Shown piece after piece: positions 16,312-24,553 of a stretch of DNA of 64,000 nucleotides. The notes under the pieces are model-generated. The model saw only the letters and a program-made list of their open reading frames with translations. It ran no database searches and was not told where the DNA came from. The stretch lies in assembly GCA_963788125.1 (NCBI GenBank), contig CAWBFN010000001.1, positions 1,550,001-1,614,000 on the forward strand. Direction: 5' to 3'. Each line of letters opens with the position of its first letter. Position 1 is the stretch's first letter. This stretch comes from Bog-473 sp963788125. GTDB taxonomy: Bacteria > Actinomycetota > Acidimicrobiia > Acidimicrobiales > RAAP-2. A program made the translations under genes and the position numbers.

Positions 16312-16334
16312 CGGCCTTGCCCTGACCGTTTGCG

Positions 16335-17720
16335 GTGAGCCAATCTTCGGCCCGCCGCGTAGCGGGATCTCGCTTCTCTTGGGGAGGGTCTGAGTGTCCC
16401 CCGCTGCCGGATCCCACTCCCCGCTCTGAGGCGCAATCTTCTTCCGCGGGAGAGCACGACTCAGCCGGTCCACCGCGATCGCCCTCTGAACAAGCTGTAC
16501 ACGTCGGGCGGCTGCGCGGAATTCTCGCCGCGCAAGCTGAACTTCCCGCAAATGTCCGAACCCTGGGTTGGGTCTCCCTGGCCAACGACGCGGGAAGCGA
16601 GTTGGCGTACCCGCTGCTCCCGCTGTTCTTGGTCTTAACGCTGAATGCACCCTTACTGGCGGTTGGCATGGTCGACGGTATTCCCGACCTCGTCGCAAGC
16701 TTCGTCCGACTCGGAAGCGGATGGATCTCTGATCGCTCGGCACATCGGCGACGGCGTTGGATCAGTGCGGGGTACGGGATATCGAGTTGCGCTCGGGCGA
16801 TGATGGCGGCCGCCCCTACGTGGGGTGTGGCCTTGACCGCCAGGGCCATCGACCGAGTTGGGAAGGGAGCGCGAGGAAGTCCGCGCGACGCTCTAATCAA
16901 GGCGTCGAGCCATCCAGAGAGATCTGGGGCCAGCTTCGGTTACCACCGAAGCCTCGACACGGTAGGCGCCGTGATCGGGCCGCTCGCCGCGGCGGCGCTC
17001 TTGGCGGCGGGTGTCTCTATCAGGACGGCGCTTTTCGTTGCAGTAATTCCGGGGGTCGTGACCATTCCCTTAACACGCCTCATCAAGGAGATGCCGCCCC
17101 AGGACAATGCGGCTCCGAGACCAACCCACTCCCATGCTGCGTTTCCAAGACCTATCCGGCAGCTGCCGGCCGCCTTCTGCGTGCTGCGGCGATCTGGACG
17201 GTCTTTTCGATCGGCAACTCGAGCGACGTCTTTCTACTGCTGCGCTCAAGGGTGCTCGGATTGGGCTCGATCCTCATGGTCCTCGCCTACGCCATCTACA
17301 ACGCCAGTTACAGCGCGGCTCTCGTGGCCACTCGGCTCCCTCTCGGACCGGATCGCTCGACCTGCCATCCTCTCCGGCGGGATGGCGCTCTTCGCCCTCG
17401 TCTACCTCGGCTTCGCCGTGGCGCCCTCGGAATGGATGGTGTTCCCCCTTTTCGTTCTGTACGGTGCCTACATAGCGGCGACAGAGGGTGTCGCCAGAGC
17501 CTGGATCGGCGATCATGTCGATCAGCGGTTCCTCGGCACCGCGTACGGGGTATTCGGTCTCGGAACCGGTTTAAGTTCCCTAGGGGCCAGCTTGCTGGCC
17601 GGGATTCTCTGGGTTGACGTGTCGCCGGCGGCACCGTTCGTGCTCGGTGCGATCTCCGGGACGGTAGGTGCGATTCTTCTGCTTGCAGAATGGAAATTCC
17701 GTTCAGCAAAGAGGGCATGA
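16335..17720 (+). CDS. MFS transporter with two compensating frameshifts
   Basis: A major facilitator superfamily protein: GWVSLANDAGSELAYPLLPLFL, the loop-2/3 motif GSGWISDRSAHRRRRW, ARAIDRVGKGARGSPRDALI, and a late helix pair. Between about 17150 and 17315 family-like sequence (AIWTVFSIGNSSDVFLLLR, LAYAIYNASYSA) is found only in another frame, and the original frame resumes at LSWPLGSLSDRIAR. Two single-base indels of opposite sign explain this, so the frame stays open but the middle is garbled. The first ~57 residues are low-complexity and the true start may be later than 16335. Substrate unknown. Confidence 0.7.
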   Translation: MSQSSARRVAGSRFSWGGSECPPLPDPTPRSEAQSSSAGEHDSAGPPRSPSEQAVHVGRLRGILAAQAELPANVRTLGWVSLANDAGSELAYPLLPLFLVLTLNAPLLAVGMVDGIPDLVASFVRLGSGWISDRSAHRRRRWISAGYGISSCARAMMAAAPTWGVALTARAIDRVGKGARGSPRDALIKASSHPERSGASFGYHRSLDTVGAVIGPLAAAALLAAGVSIRTALFVAVIPGVVTIPLTRLIKEMPPQDNAAPRPTHSHAAFPRPIRQLPAAFCVLRRSGRSFRSATRATSFYCCAQGCSDWARSSWSSPTPSTTPVTARLSWPLGSLSDRIARPAILSGGMALFALVYLGFAVAPSEWMVFPLFVLYGAYIAATEGVARAWIGDHVDQRFLGTAYGVFGLGTGLSSLGASLLAGILWVDVSPAAPFVLGAISGTVGAILLLAEWKFRSAKRA

Positions 17721-17745
17721 AGTACCCCGTCCTCTTGTCTCCAAG

Positions 17746-17830
17746 GCGGCCTTCTCGGTGACGAGCGACTGCGTCGGCTCCCCTTCGTCTGGATCTGATC
17801 AGCCGCAAATGCCGGGCAGGACGTACCGCC
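17746..17830 (+). repeat. copy of the 3' end of the TetR gene region (85 bp)
   Basis: This segment matches 19877-19961 over 85 bp without gaps, with about five substitutions. The source spans the last codons of the minus-strand TetR gene and its downstream flank; the copy here has no gene attached. It sits directly after the disrupted MFS gene and before another transplanted fragment. Confidence 0.85.
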
Positions 17831-17929
17831 TGTGTCAACGCAACAATGAGCGGGCGCACCCCAGGGATGAAAACTGGGCGGACGGGTCGGTAACCTCGTG
17901 AGCGGTTGCTGCCGTCAGCCCATCGGGAC

Positions 17930-18164
17930 CGTGGCACAGGGTGCTGGTTGGCATCCGAGATCGTCATTGAGAGCCCAGGGTCGGAATCGTCACGATTCGC
18001 AAACTCTGACAAGCAACGAGGACATCGAACCCCAGGCGCGGCGTTCGTGGCTCAGGGGCAGCAGATCTTTCAGGTGTCTGACGGCCGTAGTCCCCGATGT
18101 CGTCACCTACCTAGGGCCTTGATGATCATTTGCGCCATCACGCGGTGCCCGAGGGTCGTCGGGT
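17930..18164 (-). repeat. inverted copy of the SGNH hydrolase 3' end and downstream flank
   Basis: About 235 bp that match the reverse complement of 31809-32045 at roughly 90%. On the minus strand, 18164 to 18103 still codes the end of an SGNH hydrolase (HRVMAQMIIKALGR then stop). The rest is the flank that follows the real gene at 31.87 kb. It is a gene fragment without a start, so a pseudogene relic. Confidence 0.85.
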
Positions 18165-18267
18165 TGTCCTGCTGCTTGCAGCGAAGATCGTGCTGTACAT
18201 GCTTGCTGGCGACATCAGTGCTTGACGGCTTCTGAAGAAGGACCGGATCCACAACGTCAACAAGTTG

Positions 18268-18447
18268 TCAGCTCGCTGAGCGCAGCCGATCAGCGATCGC
18301 TCTGCATCTTTCGGCATCAAGGGCGAAGTCTGCGCGGTCGCCCGGTTCGAGCGTCGGGTCCACAGCTCCCACGTCGAAGATGCCGGCGTTACCTTCCAAC
18401 GCCTCAACGATCAGCGCCAACTCTTCGTGGGACAGCTCGACTCTCAT
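18268..18447 (-). CDS. small hypothetical protein, 59 aa
   Basis: Starts MRVELSHEELALIVEAL, an acidic helix typical of small actinobacterial proteins, and ends AERCRAIADRLRSA. I chose the ATG at 18447 because the eight residues upstream (MQSLYCCT) look unlike protein. It lies among gene fragments and could itself be a remnant. The function is unknown. Confidence 0.45.
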   Translation of the reverse strand: MRVELSHEELALIVEALEGNAGIFDVGAVDPTLEPGDRADFALDAERCRAIADRLRSAS

Positions 18448-18640
18448 CGTGCAGCAATAGAGCGATTGCAACTCTTATTGATACCTCGCACCTCTGTCCG
18501 TGAGGAACGACCAACCTGGCGGGCGGAGATCGTCGCCAGCGAGTGGCTGTCGAAGCTGCCAGCCGCCGAGGTGGCGGAAGTCATGAAGTCCGGCTCGTGA
18601 ATCGAGGTTACTCAACCGCTATCCGGGTACACCGGACAAG

Positions 18641-18805
18641 GTGAGACGATCTGTCAAGAGACTTCCCATCGGGGTCGCCGCCGTAGGACTCGTCCTGAGC
18701 CTCGCCGCGTGCAGCAACCCGACACCGACCCACCAACCCAACAACAACGGTGCAAACGTCGGCCAAGGACCGAAGTCACCCGGAGGCAATGACGGGGCGC
18801 CTTGA
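18641..18805 (+). CDS. small lipoprotein, 54 aa
   Basis: A short ORF beginning with GTG: VRRSVKRLPIGVAAVGLVL, then SLAAC, a clear lipobox with the acylated Cys near residue 25. The mature part is about 30 residues, rich in Asn, Pro, Gly and Gln, and probably extended. No strong Shine-Dalgarno is seen. Such peptides may be membrane-tethered or truncated relics of larger lipoproteins. The signal is convincing; the function is not known. Confidence 0.5.
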   Translation: MRRSVKRLPIGVAAVGLVLSLAACSNPTPTHQPNNNGANVGQGPKSPGGNDGAP

Positions 18806-18812
18806 GGCTGAC

Positions 18813-19103
18813 CTACGGGAAGCTGATCCCCCATTCGGCGCTGTCTTCCGGAGAGCGCGGCGGGTGGCGATGATGGATCAAGTATCCGGCAACTTCCATT
18901 CGGCGTTCCAGATACAGAATCACACCTGCGGCTGAGTAGCTGCTGGACAGCACGTCCATCAGTTCGCCATCGGTGACCTCTTGAACGTCCAGGCCGAAGC
19001 CATCGGGACCCGTGAAGGTGAGAAGCCATTCGCGGCCAACCTTCTGCAGTACGGCGCCAGTCGCATGCGGAACGACCTTGATGTTGATGTCGTCATTGAC
19101 CAT
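18813..19103 (-). CDS. hypothetical protein, 96 aa
   Basis: Starts MVNDDINIKVVPHATGAVLQ at an ATG preceded by a Shine-Dalgarno (aaaggggga). The composition is that of a small soluble alpha/beta protein, with REWLLTFTGPDGFGLDV and a helical ELMDVLSSSYSAAGVILYLE. The last 15 residues are charged. The family is not recognised. It is convergent with the 54-residue lipoprotein gene, their stops 7 bp apart. Confidence 0.6.
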   Translation of the reverse strand: MVNDDINIKVVPHATGAVLQKVGREWLLTFTGPDGFGLDVQEVTDGELMDVLSSSYSAAGVILYLERRMEVAGYLIHHRHPPRSPEDSAEWGISFP

Positions 19104-19192
19104 GCCATCCCCCTTTACCTGGAGAGACGTCAACTCGCCTGATCAGCCGTTAAGCATACGACCCACCAGCCCCTGCGACCTCCGGTGACGCC

Positions 19193-19399
19193 ATGCGGCT
19201 GCTGGTGGCAGCGGTGGCCCTTGGTGCCCTGCTGTTGGCTGCGTGCAGTCGTCGCCGCCAATCACCGCGCCGCCGAGGTTGGGTCGTCTCGATTCTTCAC
19301 GCCACGCTTGATCACCACAGTGTCGGCGACCGGCCGCGCCTGACACGCCAGGCGTACTGCCTTGCCTTCATAGAAGGAGCGGCCTTTCAGCAGCGCTAA
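19193..19399 (+). pseudogene. lipoprotein signal-peptide remnant
   Basis: The frame starts MRLLVAAVALGALLLAACSRRR, a textbook lipoprotein signal with lipobox LAAC. After about 25 codons it runs antisense through the ferredoxin gene, and the rest has no protein-like composition. It looks like the 5' end of a lipoprotein gene cut off by rearrangement. Confidence 0.4.
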
Positions 19400-19627
19400 G
19401 CCGCCCTGCTCGACAGCACCAGGCGGCTCGAAGGCATCGCAGTTCTCCTCATTGAGGATGATGGAGCACGCCGTGCATAGGGCCTGGCCGTGACATACGG
19501 TCGGCCAGCGGTAGCCCTGCCGCTCAGCCGCCAACATGAGCGTCTCGCCTCTGCGCACTCCGATGGTCACTCCGGCAGGCTCCAACCGGACAGCCAGGAC
19601 GTCGCTCGCCGACCCTTCGCAGGTCAC
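19262..19627 (-). CDS. 2Fe-2S ferredoxin
   Basis: A 121-residue ferredoxin. Four cysteines are placed as in the adrenodoxin-like class: C45-x5-C51-x2-C54 (CHGQALCTAC) and C95 (RLACQA). The N-terminal beta-grasp strand is VRLEPAGVTIGVRRGETLMLAAERQGYRW. Such proteins carry electrons to P450s or Rieske oxygenases, and both enzyme types are encoded in the nearby operon at 20.7-30.6 kb. It is on the opposite strand, 302 bp from the TetR gene, so it is probably transcribed separately or after it. Confidence 0.88.
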   Translation of the reverse strand: MTCEGSASDVLAVRLEPAGVTIGVRRGETLMLAAERQGYRWPTVCHGQALCTACSIILNEENCDAFEPPGAVEQGGLALLKGRSFYEGKAVRLACQARPVADTVVIKRGVKNRDDPTSAAR

Positions 19628-19876
19628 GTCGATCCCATCGTCAATGACGCCCAGCCGTAAGGGTCATCAACGACGTGATTGCCAAGTAATTAATCGCCGA
19701 TAATTCTCACCGCTTCGAACGCAGCGTTTTCCATCTCGTTGACTGTCGGCCTGAAGACAGACCATGGCGCAACAGCCGCTCACAGGTGATCTCGTTGGGC
19801 GAGGCCGCAGGTAGGTGCGGCGTCCTGCTTGCTGGCTCCGCCGATGCCGTCAGTAGCAGCGCTACGCACCAATGTC

Positions 19877-19961
19877 GCGGTCTTCTCGGTGATGAGCGAC
19901 TGCATCGGCCCCCCTTCGTCCGGATCTGATCAGCCGCAAATGCCGGGCAGGACGTACCGCC
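19877..19961 (+). repeat. source copy of the 85-bp repeat also found at 17746-17830
   Basis: Spans the final codons of the TetR gene and 53 bp beyond its stop. It is the intact-context copy, so it is probably the donor. Confidence 0.8.
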
Positions 19962-20541
19962 GCATCGCCTCGGTCGCATCGAACCCCTCGTCGCGGAACG
20001 ACTCACCGAGGAGGAGTAGGGCGATCGAACCGAGCCACTCGATGACTTCGTCAACGTCGAGGTCGGCCCGGAGCTCGCCTCGTTTGGCCGCCAGCGCGAC
20101 GAAGGGGCCGAGCGAACCCGCGACGAGGTTGCGAAACTCATCAGAGGCCCCCGTGGCATGGACCACGGCGTCGACGGCGTCGGGGTCGAAGAGCCGGCGC
20201 AAGAGCCGCGACTCACGCACCCCGTGGGCGACGTGCGCATACGCGTTGGCGAACTGCTCTACGAAAGGCGCGGGACGGTCGTAGAAGGTGGCCGCCTCGG
20301 CGATAAGGTCCTGGGCTTCGAAGAGCAGCACGGCGGAGATGATCGCCGGGCGGTTGGGGAAATACTTGTAGACGGTCGTCCGGTGCACCGAGGCCACCTG
20401 GGCGATGTCATCGACGGTCGCGCGTATGGGGCCGGCGGCATCGAAGCATTTGACGGCCGCCTGCAAGATGAGTTGGCGGCATTCTTCGTCGTCGGAAGGG
20501 GACGCTGGCCCCCACCTCCCACGTCGGGGCGCCGGTGTCAC
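19930..20541 (-). CDS. TetR family regulator, likely controlling the divergent catabolic operon
   Basis: A 203-residue TetR protein. The N-terminal helix-turn-helix reads ILQAAVKCFDAAGPIRATVDDIAQVASVHRTTVYKYFPNRPAII. The C-terminal ligand domain is helical, with EQFANAYAHVAHGVRESRLLRRLFDPD. It is divergent from the DHDP-reductase-like gene across about 170 bp, the classical arrangement for local repression. The intergenic AT-richer part (acttgttgtcaatgttcgg) should hold the operator, but I see no perfect palindrome. The ligand is probably a pathway substrate or CoA ester. Confidence 0.9.
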   Translation of the reverse strand: MTPAPRRGRWGPASPSDDEECRQLILQAAVKCFDAAGPIRATVDDIAQVASVHRTTVYKYFPNRPAIISAVLLFEAQDLIAEAATFYDRPAPFVEQFANAYAHVAHGVRESRLLRRLFDPDAVDAVVHATGASDEFRNLVAGSLGPFVALAAKRGELRADLDVDEVIEWLGSIALLLLGESFRDEGFDATEAMRRYVLPGICG

Positions 20542-20711
20542 AACGTTGCTGCCTCCATGTATGTCAGTCTAGAGCAGAACAACGCTACATCTCTGTTGAC
20601 TTGTTGTCAATGTTCGGTTATCGTCGCATCAGTCGACCTCGGGTCGGCGTGCAGGCATATCTGCGGTTGAGCGTGCCGGGTAATCGGGGGCGAGGAGTGC
20701 GGGGGGACGAG

Positions 20712-21788
20712 TTGGCCGTAACGAAACCTCATAGGCCGTACCGAATCGTGCAGTGGGGAACGGGCAACGTCGGACGACGCGCCCTGCGGTCGATTCTCGA
20801 CCACCCCGAGTTCGAACTGGTGGGGCTGCATGCCTTTAGCCGTGAGAAGCAGGGGATGGATGCCGGGACTCTCGCGGGCGCTGCGCCGATCGGTGTCCTG
20901 GCCACCGACGATCTCGAAGTACTCCTGGCCCATCATCCCGATTGCGTGAGCTACATGCCGACACAGCTCGACTACGGCATCGTCGAGCGCTTCTTGCGCT
21001 CTGGCGTCAACGTGGTCACGACCGGCGACTACCTGACGGGGACCAACCAATCGGCGGCCGCTGTCACGTCGCTGGAGAATGCTGCCAAACAGGGAGGCGC
21101 CACGTTCCTCGGGACCGGCTTCGAGCCCGGATTCGTTAATCTTTTGGCTGGATTTCTCACCGGCGCGTGTCGCGTTGTTCGCGACGTCATCGTGACCGAG
21201 ACGCTTGATTGCACCACCTATCCTGTGCCCGAAGCCTGGCAGGCCATGGGGTTCGGCGAGGTCGCCGAGGAACGCTCGTCGCCAATTGCGGCGTCGCCGG
21301 ATCTCCCCGGGCTCGCCTACTTCGACACGCTCGATCTGATCGCTGGAATGCTCGAGCTTGAACTGGACTCAAAGGACGGGTTTGTCGAACGCGCGGTGGC
21401 CACCCGCGCTATCGACCTCGGCTGGATGCGGTTCCCGAAAGGAACGGTCGCCGGCCAGCGGCGCATCTATCGCGGTCACGCCAGGGGTCGTCCAATCGTC
21501 ACTCTTTCCATTTGCTGGACGATGAGCGATGACGGGCTCGATCCGCAGTGGTCGGGACCCGAGGGGTTCCGAATAGAGATCGAAGGCGAACCTCGCGTCG
21601 ACGCCACCGTCCGCTTCGAGCTTCCGATCACGCCGGGACTGTCCGACGAGCCCGACATCATGAGCGTGCTCATGGTAGGTACCGCCATGGCGGCGGTCCA
21701 TGCCATCCCATTTGTGTGCCAGGCCGACCCGGGCGTCATCACGCCGACCGACCTGCCCATCTACGGGGCGCGCCACAGTGTCGTCTGA
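20712..21788 (+). CDS. dihydrodipicolinate reductase-like NAD(P) oxidoreductase
   Basis: A 358-residue protein like the mycobacterial DapB-like proteins found in catabolic clusters. The Rossmann motif IVQWGTGNVGRRALRSILDHP is at the N-terminus; NVVTTGDYLTG and GTGFEPGFVNLLAGFL follow. I picked the TTG at 20712, which has a G-rich Shine-Dalgarno (gggggga) 5 nt upstream; a GTG at 20697 is the alternative. The substrate is not known, and true DapB activity is unlikely, since such proteins lie with P450 and CoA-transferase genes. First gene of the plus-strand operon, 14 bp before the SRPBCC gene. Confidence 0.85.
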   Translation: MAVTKPHRPYRIVQWGTGNVGRRALRSILDHPEFELVGLHAFSREKQGMDAGTLAGAAPIGVLATDDLEVLLAHHPDCVSYMPTQLDYGIVERFLRSGVNVVTTGDYLTGTNQSAAAVTSLENAAKQGGATFLGTGFEPGFVNLLAGFLTGACRVVRDVIVTETLDCTTYPVPEAWQAMGFGEVAEERSSPIAASPDLPGLAYFDTLDLIAGMLELELDSKDGFVERAVATRAIDLGWMRFPKGTVAGQRRIYRGHARGRPIVTLSICWTMSDDGLDPQWSGPEGFRIEIEGEPRVDATVRFELPITPGLSDEPDIMSVLMVGTAMAAVHAIPFVCQADPGVITPTDLPIYGARHSVV

Positions 21789-21802
21789 AATTAGGAACTG
21801 AC

Positions 21803-22337
21803 GTGAAAGAACACCGGAACTCCTTTGTCGTAGAGGGCTCACCAGCGCAGGTGTGGAGCCTCTGGTTCGGATCGATCCCGACGGAGCGATCGTCGGACCC
21901 CTTCGTCATCGAGATGGACAACGTGCGTATCGAGATCATTTACCCGGGAGACGGCGTCCACGACGGCCTCGTTCGCCACTGCCACTATCCGGTGCCGCGG
22001 TACCTGCTCTCAGGCGGCGGCGCCGAGTCCTGGGAGCTCGTCTCCGACGTCGTTGTCAATGAGTCCTACCGCTACCAGGCCATCACCAAGCCGCCATTCG
22101 CCGTGGCCGAAGGCCGCCAGCGGCTCGAAGATCTCGGCGATGGGCGCTCCCGTGTGCACTTTTACGAGCGCTACGAGATCGCCAATGCGCTGCTTCGACC
22201 GTTCCTCGAGGGTCCAGTGCACCGGATGATCTCGACCAACAACGACGAAATGATCGAGCGAGGCATCCGGATGGGTATGGAGGCCCTCCGCAGTCGGAGT
22301 CGCCGAGGACCACCAGAGGAAGGAGCCCGAACGATGA
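21803..22337 (+). CDS. SRPBCC (START-like) family protein
   Basis: About 177 residues from GTG at 21803 (VKEHRNSFVVEGSPAQVWSLW), the helix-grip opening of SRPBCC lipid-binding proteins. It has SDVVVNESYRYQAI and HFYERYEIANALLRPFL. In the frame as read there is no stop before the next gene: the frame runs into the alcohol dehydrogenase. A one-base shift near 22300 gives a TGA that overlaps the dehydrogenase ATG as ATGA (22334-22337), matching the other overlaps in this operon, so I end the gene there. Probably binds a hydrophobic substrate. Confidence 0.7.
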
Positions 22338-23354
22338 AGACCACGGGCGCGGTGATCATGGAGTCGCCCGGCAGGTGGGAGGTGGTCGAGCTCGACCTCG
22401 ACGGTCCCCAGCGTGGTGAGCTGCTCATCCGCATGGTTGCCTCCGGTCTCTGCCACAGCGACGATCACCTCGCCACGGGCGACATGCACGCCCACATGTA
22501 CCCCATGGACGGTGGACACGAGGGCGCGGGCATCGTCGAAGATGTGGGGCCCGACACCGACGGTTGGGAGGTCGGTGACCGGGTCGTTACAGCGTTCTTG
22601 CCCTCCTGCGGTCGCTGTCGCTGGTGCGCGTCGGGATGGCAAAACCTCTGTGACTCGGGGATGCATACCCTCACCGGACAACGCTCCGACGGCAGCTGGC
22701 GTCTGCGGCTCGACGGCAAGCCCATCGCCCAGATGTCGGGCATCTCGACGTTCAGCCAGTTCTCCACGATCTCGACGCTCTCTGCCATCCGCTGCCCCGA
22801 CGATGTTCCGCTCGAGACCGCTTGCCTGTGTGGATGCGGAGTCGGGACGGGCTGGGGATCGGCCGTCAATTCCGCCGAGGTCCGCCCGGGGGACGTCGTC
22901 ATCGTGATGGGCGTCGGTGGCATCGGCGTCAACGCCGTCCAAGGGGCGGTCCACTGCGGGGCATCGGTCATCGTGGCGGTCGACCCGGTCGAGCTGAAGC
23001 GCACGACGGCGCTGTCGTTCGGGGCCACGCATGCGGTCGCCACGATGGCTGAAGCAAGCGACGTCGTCGCGCCGCTGACCAACGGCCAGGGAGCGGACTC
23101 GTGCATCATCGCCGTCGGTGTGACCGACGGGGGTCACGTGGCCCAAGGAGTCGACGCCATCCGCAAGGGCGGCACCTGCGTGGTGACCGGGGTGGGGAGA
23201 AACCGCCGACCGTCAGGGCCGACTCCGCCTCGATGAGCTCGTCACCCAGACGTATTCACTGGACCAGATCAACGACGGCTACGCCGACATGCACGCCGGA
23301 CGCAACGTGCGCGGCGTTCTCGTTCACGACGACGACCGAGGGGAGCAGCCATGA
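22334..23354 (+). pseudogene. Zn-dependent, NDMA-type alcohol dehydrogenase missing an internal segment
   Basis: Begins MKTTGAVIMESPGRWEVVELDLD after a strong Shine-Dalgarno (gaggaaggag). It has catalytic Zn residues (GLCHSDDHL, GGHEGAG), the structural Zn Cys set (CGRCRWCASGWQNLC) and the NAD motif GVGGIGVNAVQGA. After GGTCVVTGVG the frame ends at 23236, yet the normal C-terminus (GRLRLDELVTQTYSLDQI, GYADMHAGRNVRGVLVHD) follows at once in another frame up to TGA 23352-23354. About 45 residues of the family (the QKxxxGSxFG region) are absent. It is closest to mycobacterial NDMA-dependent dehydrogenases, which may rely on mycofactocin. Deletion or assembly collapse. Confidence 0.8.
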
Positions 23355-24553
23355 CCCCAGACGAACGAGGCGCACGCCAAGCTCATTCCACGGCTCGGTT
23401 GGTCGCCGAGTTCGACCACTGGGATCCCGAGCTCGCCAAGGACCCCTTCCCGGTCTACGACGACCTGCGTGCGCAGTGCCCCGTTGCCCGTTCCGACGCC
23501 TACGGAGGCTTCTTCGTCCTGTCCCGCTACGCGGACATCGAGGCGGCGGCGAGAGACCATGAGACCTTTTCTTCTCGATCGATCTCGGTTCCCGACCCGG
23601 GCGTGATGCCGAGTTCGCCACCCCTTGACCTCGACCCACCCCGACACACCGCATTCCGTCGGGTACTGCTGCCCTATTTCTCGCCCGGCCGCACGCAAAT
23701 GCTCGAGCCCATCACCCGGGCGGTGGCAGGTGGGCTCGTAAAGAGCTTCGTCGAACAGGGTCACTGCGACGTCTCGGAGGACTTCGCCAAGCACGTGCCG
23801 ATCGCCGTCCTCTCCCACGTCCTCGGCGTCGAACCGCGCGATGAAGCCCTCTTTAGCAACTGGACCGATCTCATCGTCTCAGGGGGACCCGATCCCGAGG
23901 TGTCGGCGATCGCAAACGGCGAAGTCCGCGACTACTTCGCCCGGCTTATCGAGGAGCGGCGCCGACAACCCAAGGACGATCTCGCGACCTTCCTCGTCGA
24001 CGCCGAGGTCGAGGAAGAGGCCATGTCCACGGCGGACCAGCTGGGAGTGGCCTCGCTCCTCCTCGTGGCGGGGATCGACACGACCTGGTGCATGCTCGGG
24101 ACTTCCCTGTGGTGGCTGGCGCAGCATCCCGAGGCTCGGCAGCGTTTGATCGACGACCCGGCCCTGTGGCCGAGCGCCGTCGAGGAGCTGCTGCGGCGTT
24201 TCGCCCCGGTGTCGGTCGTGCGGATCGTGACCAAGGACGTTTCGATCGACGGCCAGGTCATCCCCCAAGACGAGCACGTGCTGCTCCCCTTCCCGGCGGG
24301 GAATCTCGACGGGGAAGCGTTCCCGGAACCCCATACCCTGCAGCTCGATCGGGCCCCGAACCGACACCTCGCATTCGGTGCCGGGGTGCATCGCTGCATT
24401 GGGGCGCACCTAGCCAGGATGGAGCTTCGGGTCGGTCTCGAAGAGTTCCTTCGGGCCATTCCCGACTTTGAGCTCGACGGCGATGACCCGGTGAGCTGGA
24501 AGCCCGGGCAGATCCGCGGTCCGAGCCGTCTGCTCCTGCGGTGGGACCGGTGA
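23351..24553 (+). CDS. cytochrome P450
   Basis: A 400-residue soluble bacterial P450. Visible are the I-helix threonine motif LVAGIDTTW, the K-helix ExxR (EELLRR) and the heme-binding loop FGAGVHRCIGAHLAR with the axial Cys near 352. The N-terminus (FDHWDPELAKDPFPVYDDLRAQCPV) resembles actinobacterial P450s that hydroxylate terpenoids, steroids or fatty acids. Its ATG overlaps the dehydrogenase stop as ATGA, and its TGA overlaps the next GTG, so it is coupled on both sides. Electrons may come from the 2Fe-2S ferredoxin at 19.3 kb. Confidence 0.95.
   Translation: MTPDERGARQAHSTARLVAEFDHWDPELAKDPFPVYDDLRAQCPVARSDAYGGFFVLSRYADIEAAARDHETFSSRSISVPDPGVMPSSPPLDLDPPRHTAFRRVLLPYFSPGRTQMLEPITRAVAGGLVKSFVEQGHCDVSEDFAKHVPIAVLSHVLGVEPRDEALFSNWTDLIVSGGPDPEVSAIANGEVRDYFARLIEERRRQPKDDLATFLVDAEVEEEAMSTADQLGVASLLLVAGIDTTWCMLGTSLWWLAQHPEARQRLIDDPALWPSAVEELLRRFAPVSVVRIVTKDVSIDGQVIPQDEHVLLPFPAGNLDGEAFPEPHTLQLDRAPNRHLAFGAGVHRCIGAHLARMELRVGLEEFLRAIPDFELDGDDPVSWKPGQIRGPSRLLLRWDR

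Noticed and set aside
18470..18600. Short plus-strand frame ending EVAEVMKSGS before TGA at 18600
   Set aside because: About 35 codons look protein-like but there is no start with a ribosome binding site and no family is recognised; probably another gene tail, too weak to annotate.
19628..19929. A further minus-strand reading frame behind the TetR gene
   Set aside because: The 302-bp gap has short open frames with no signal peptide, motif or Shine-Dalgarno; it only contains the flank of the 85-bp repeat.
22010..23146. Minus-strand open frame of 378 codons opposite the alcohol dehydrogenase
   Set aside because: Asp/His/Arg-rich antisense composition and no ribosome binding site; the plus strand codes the zinc dehydrogenase.
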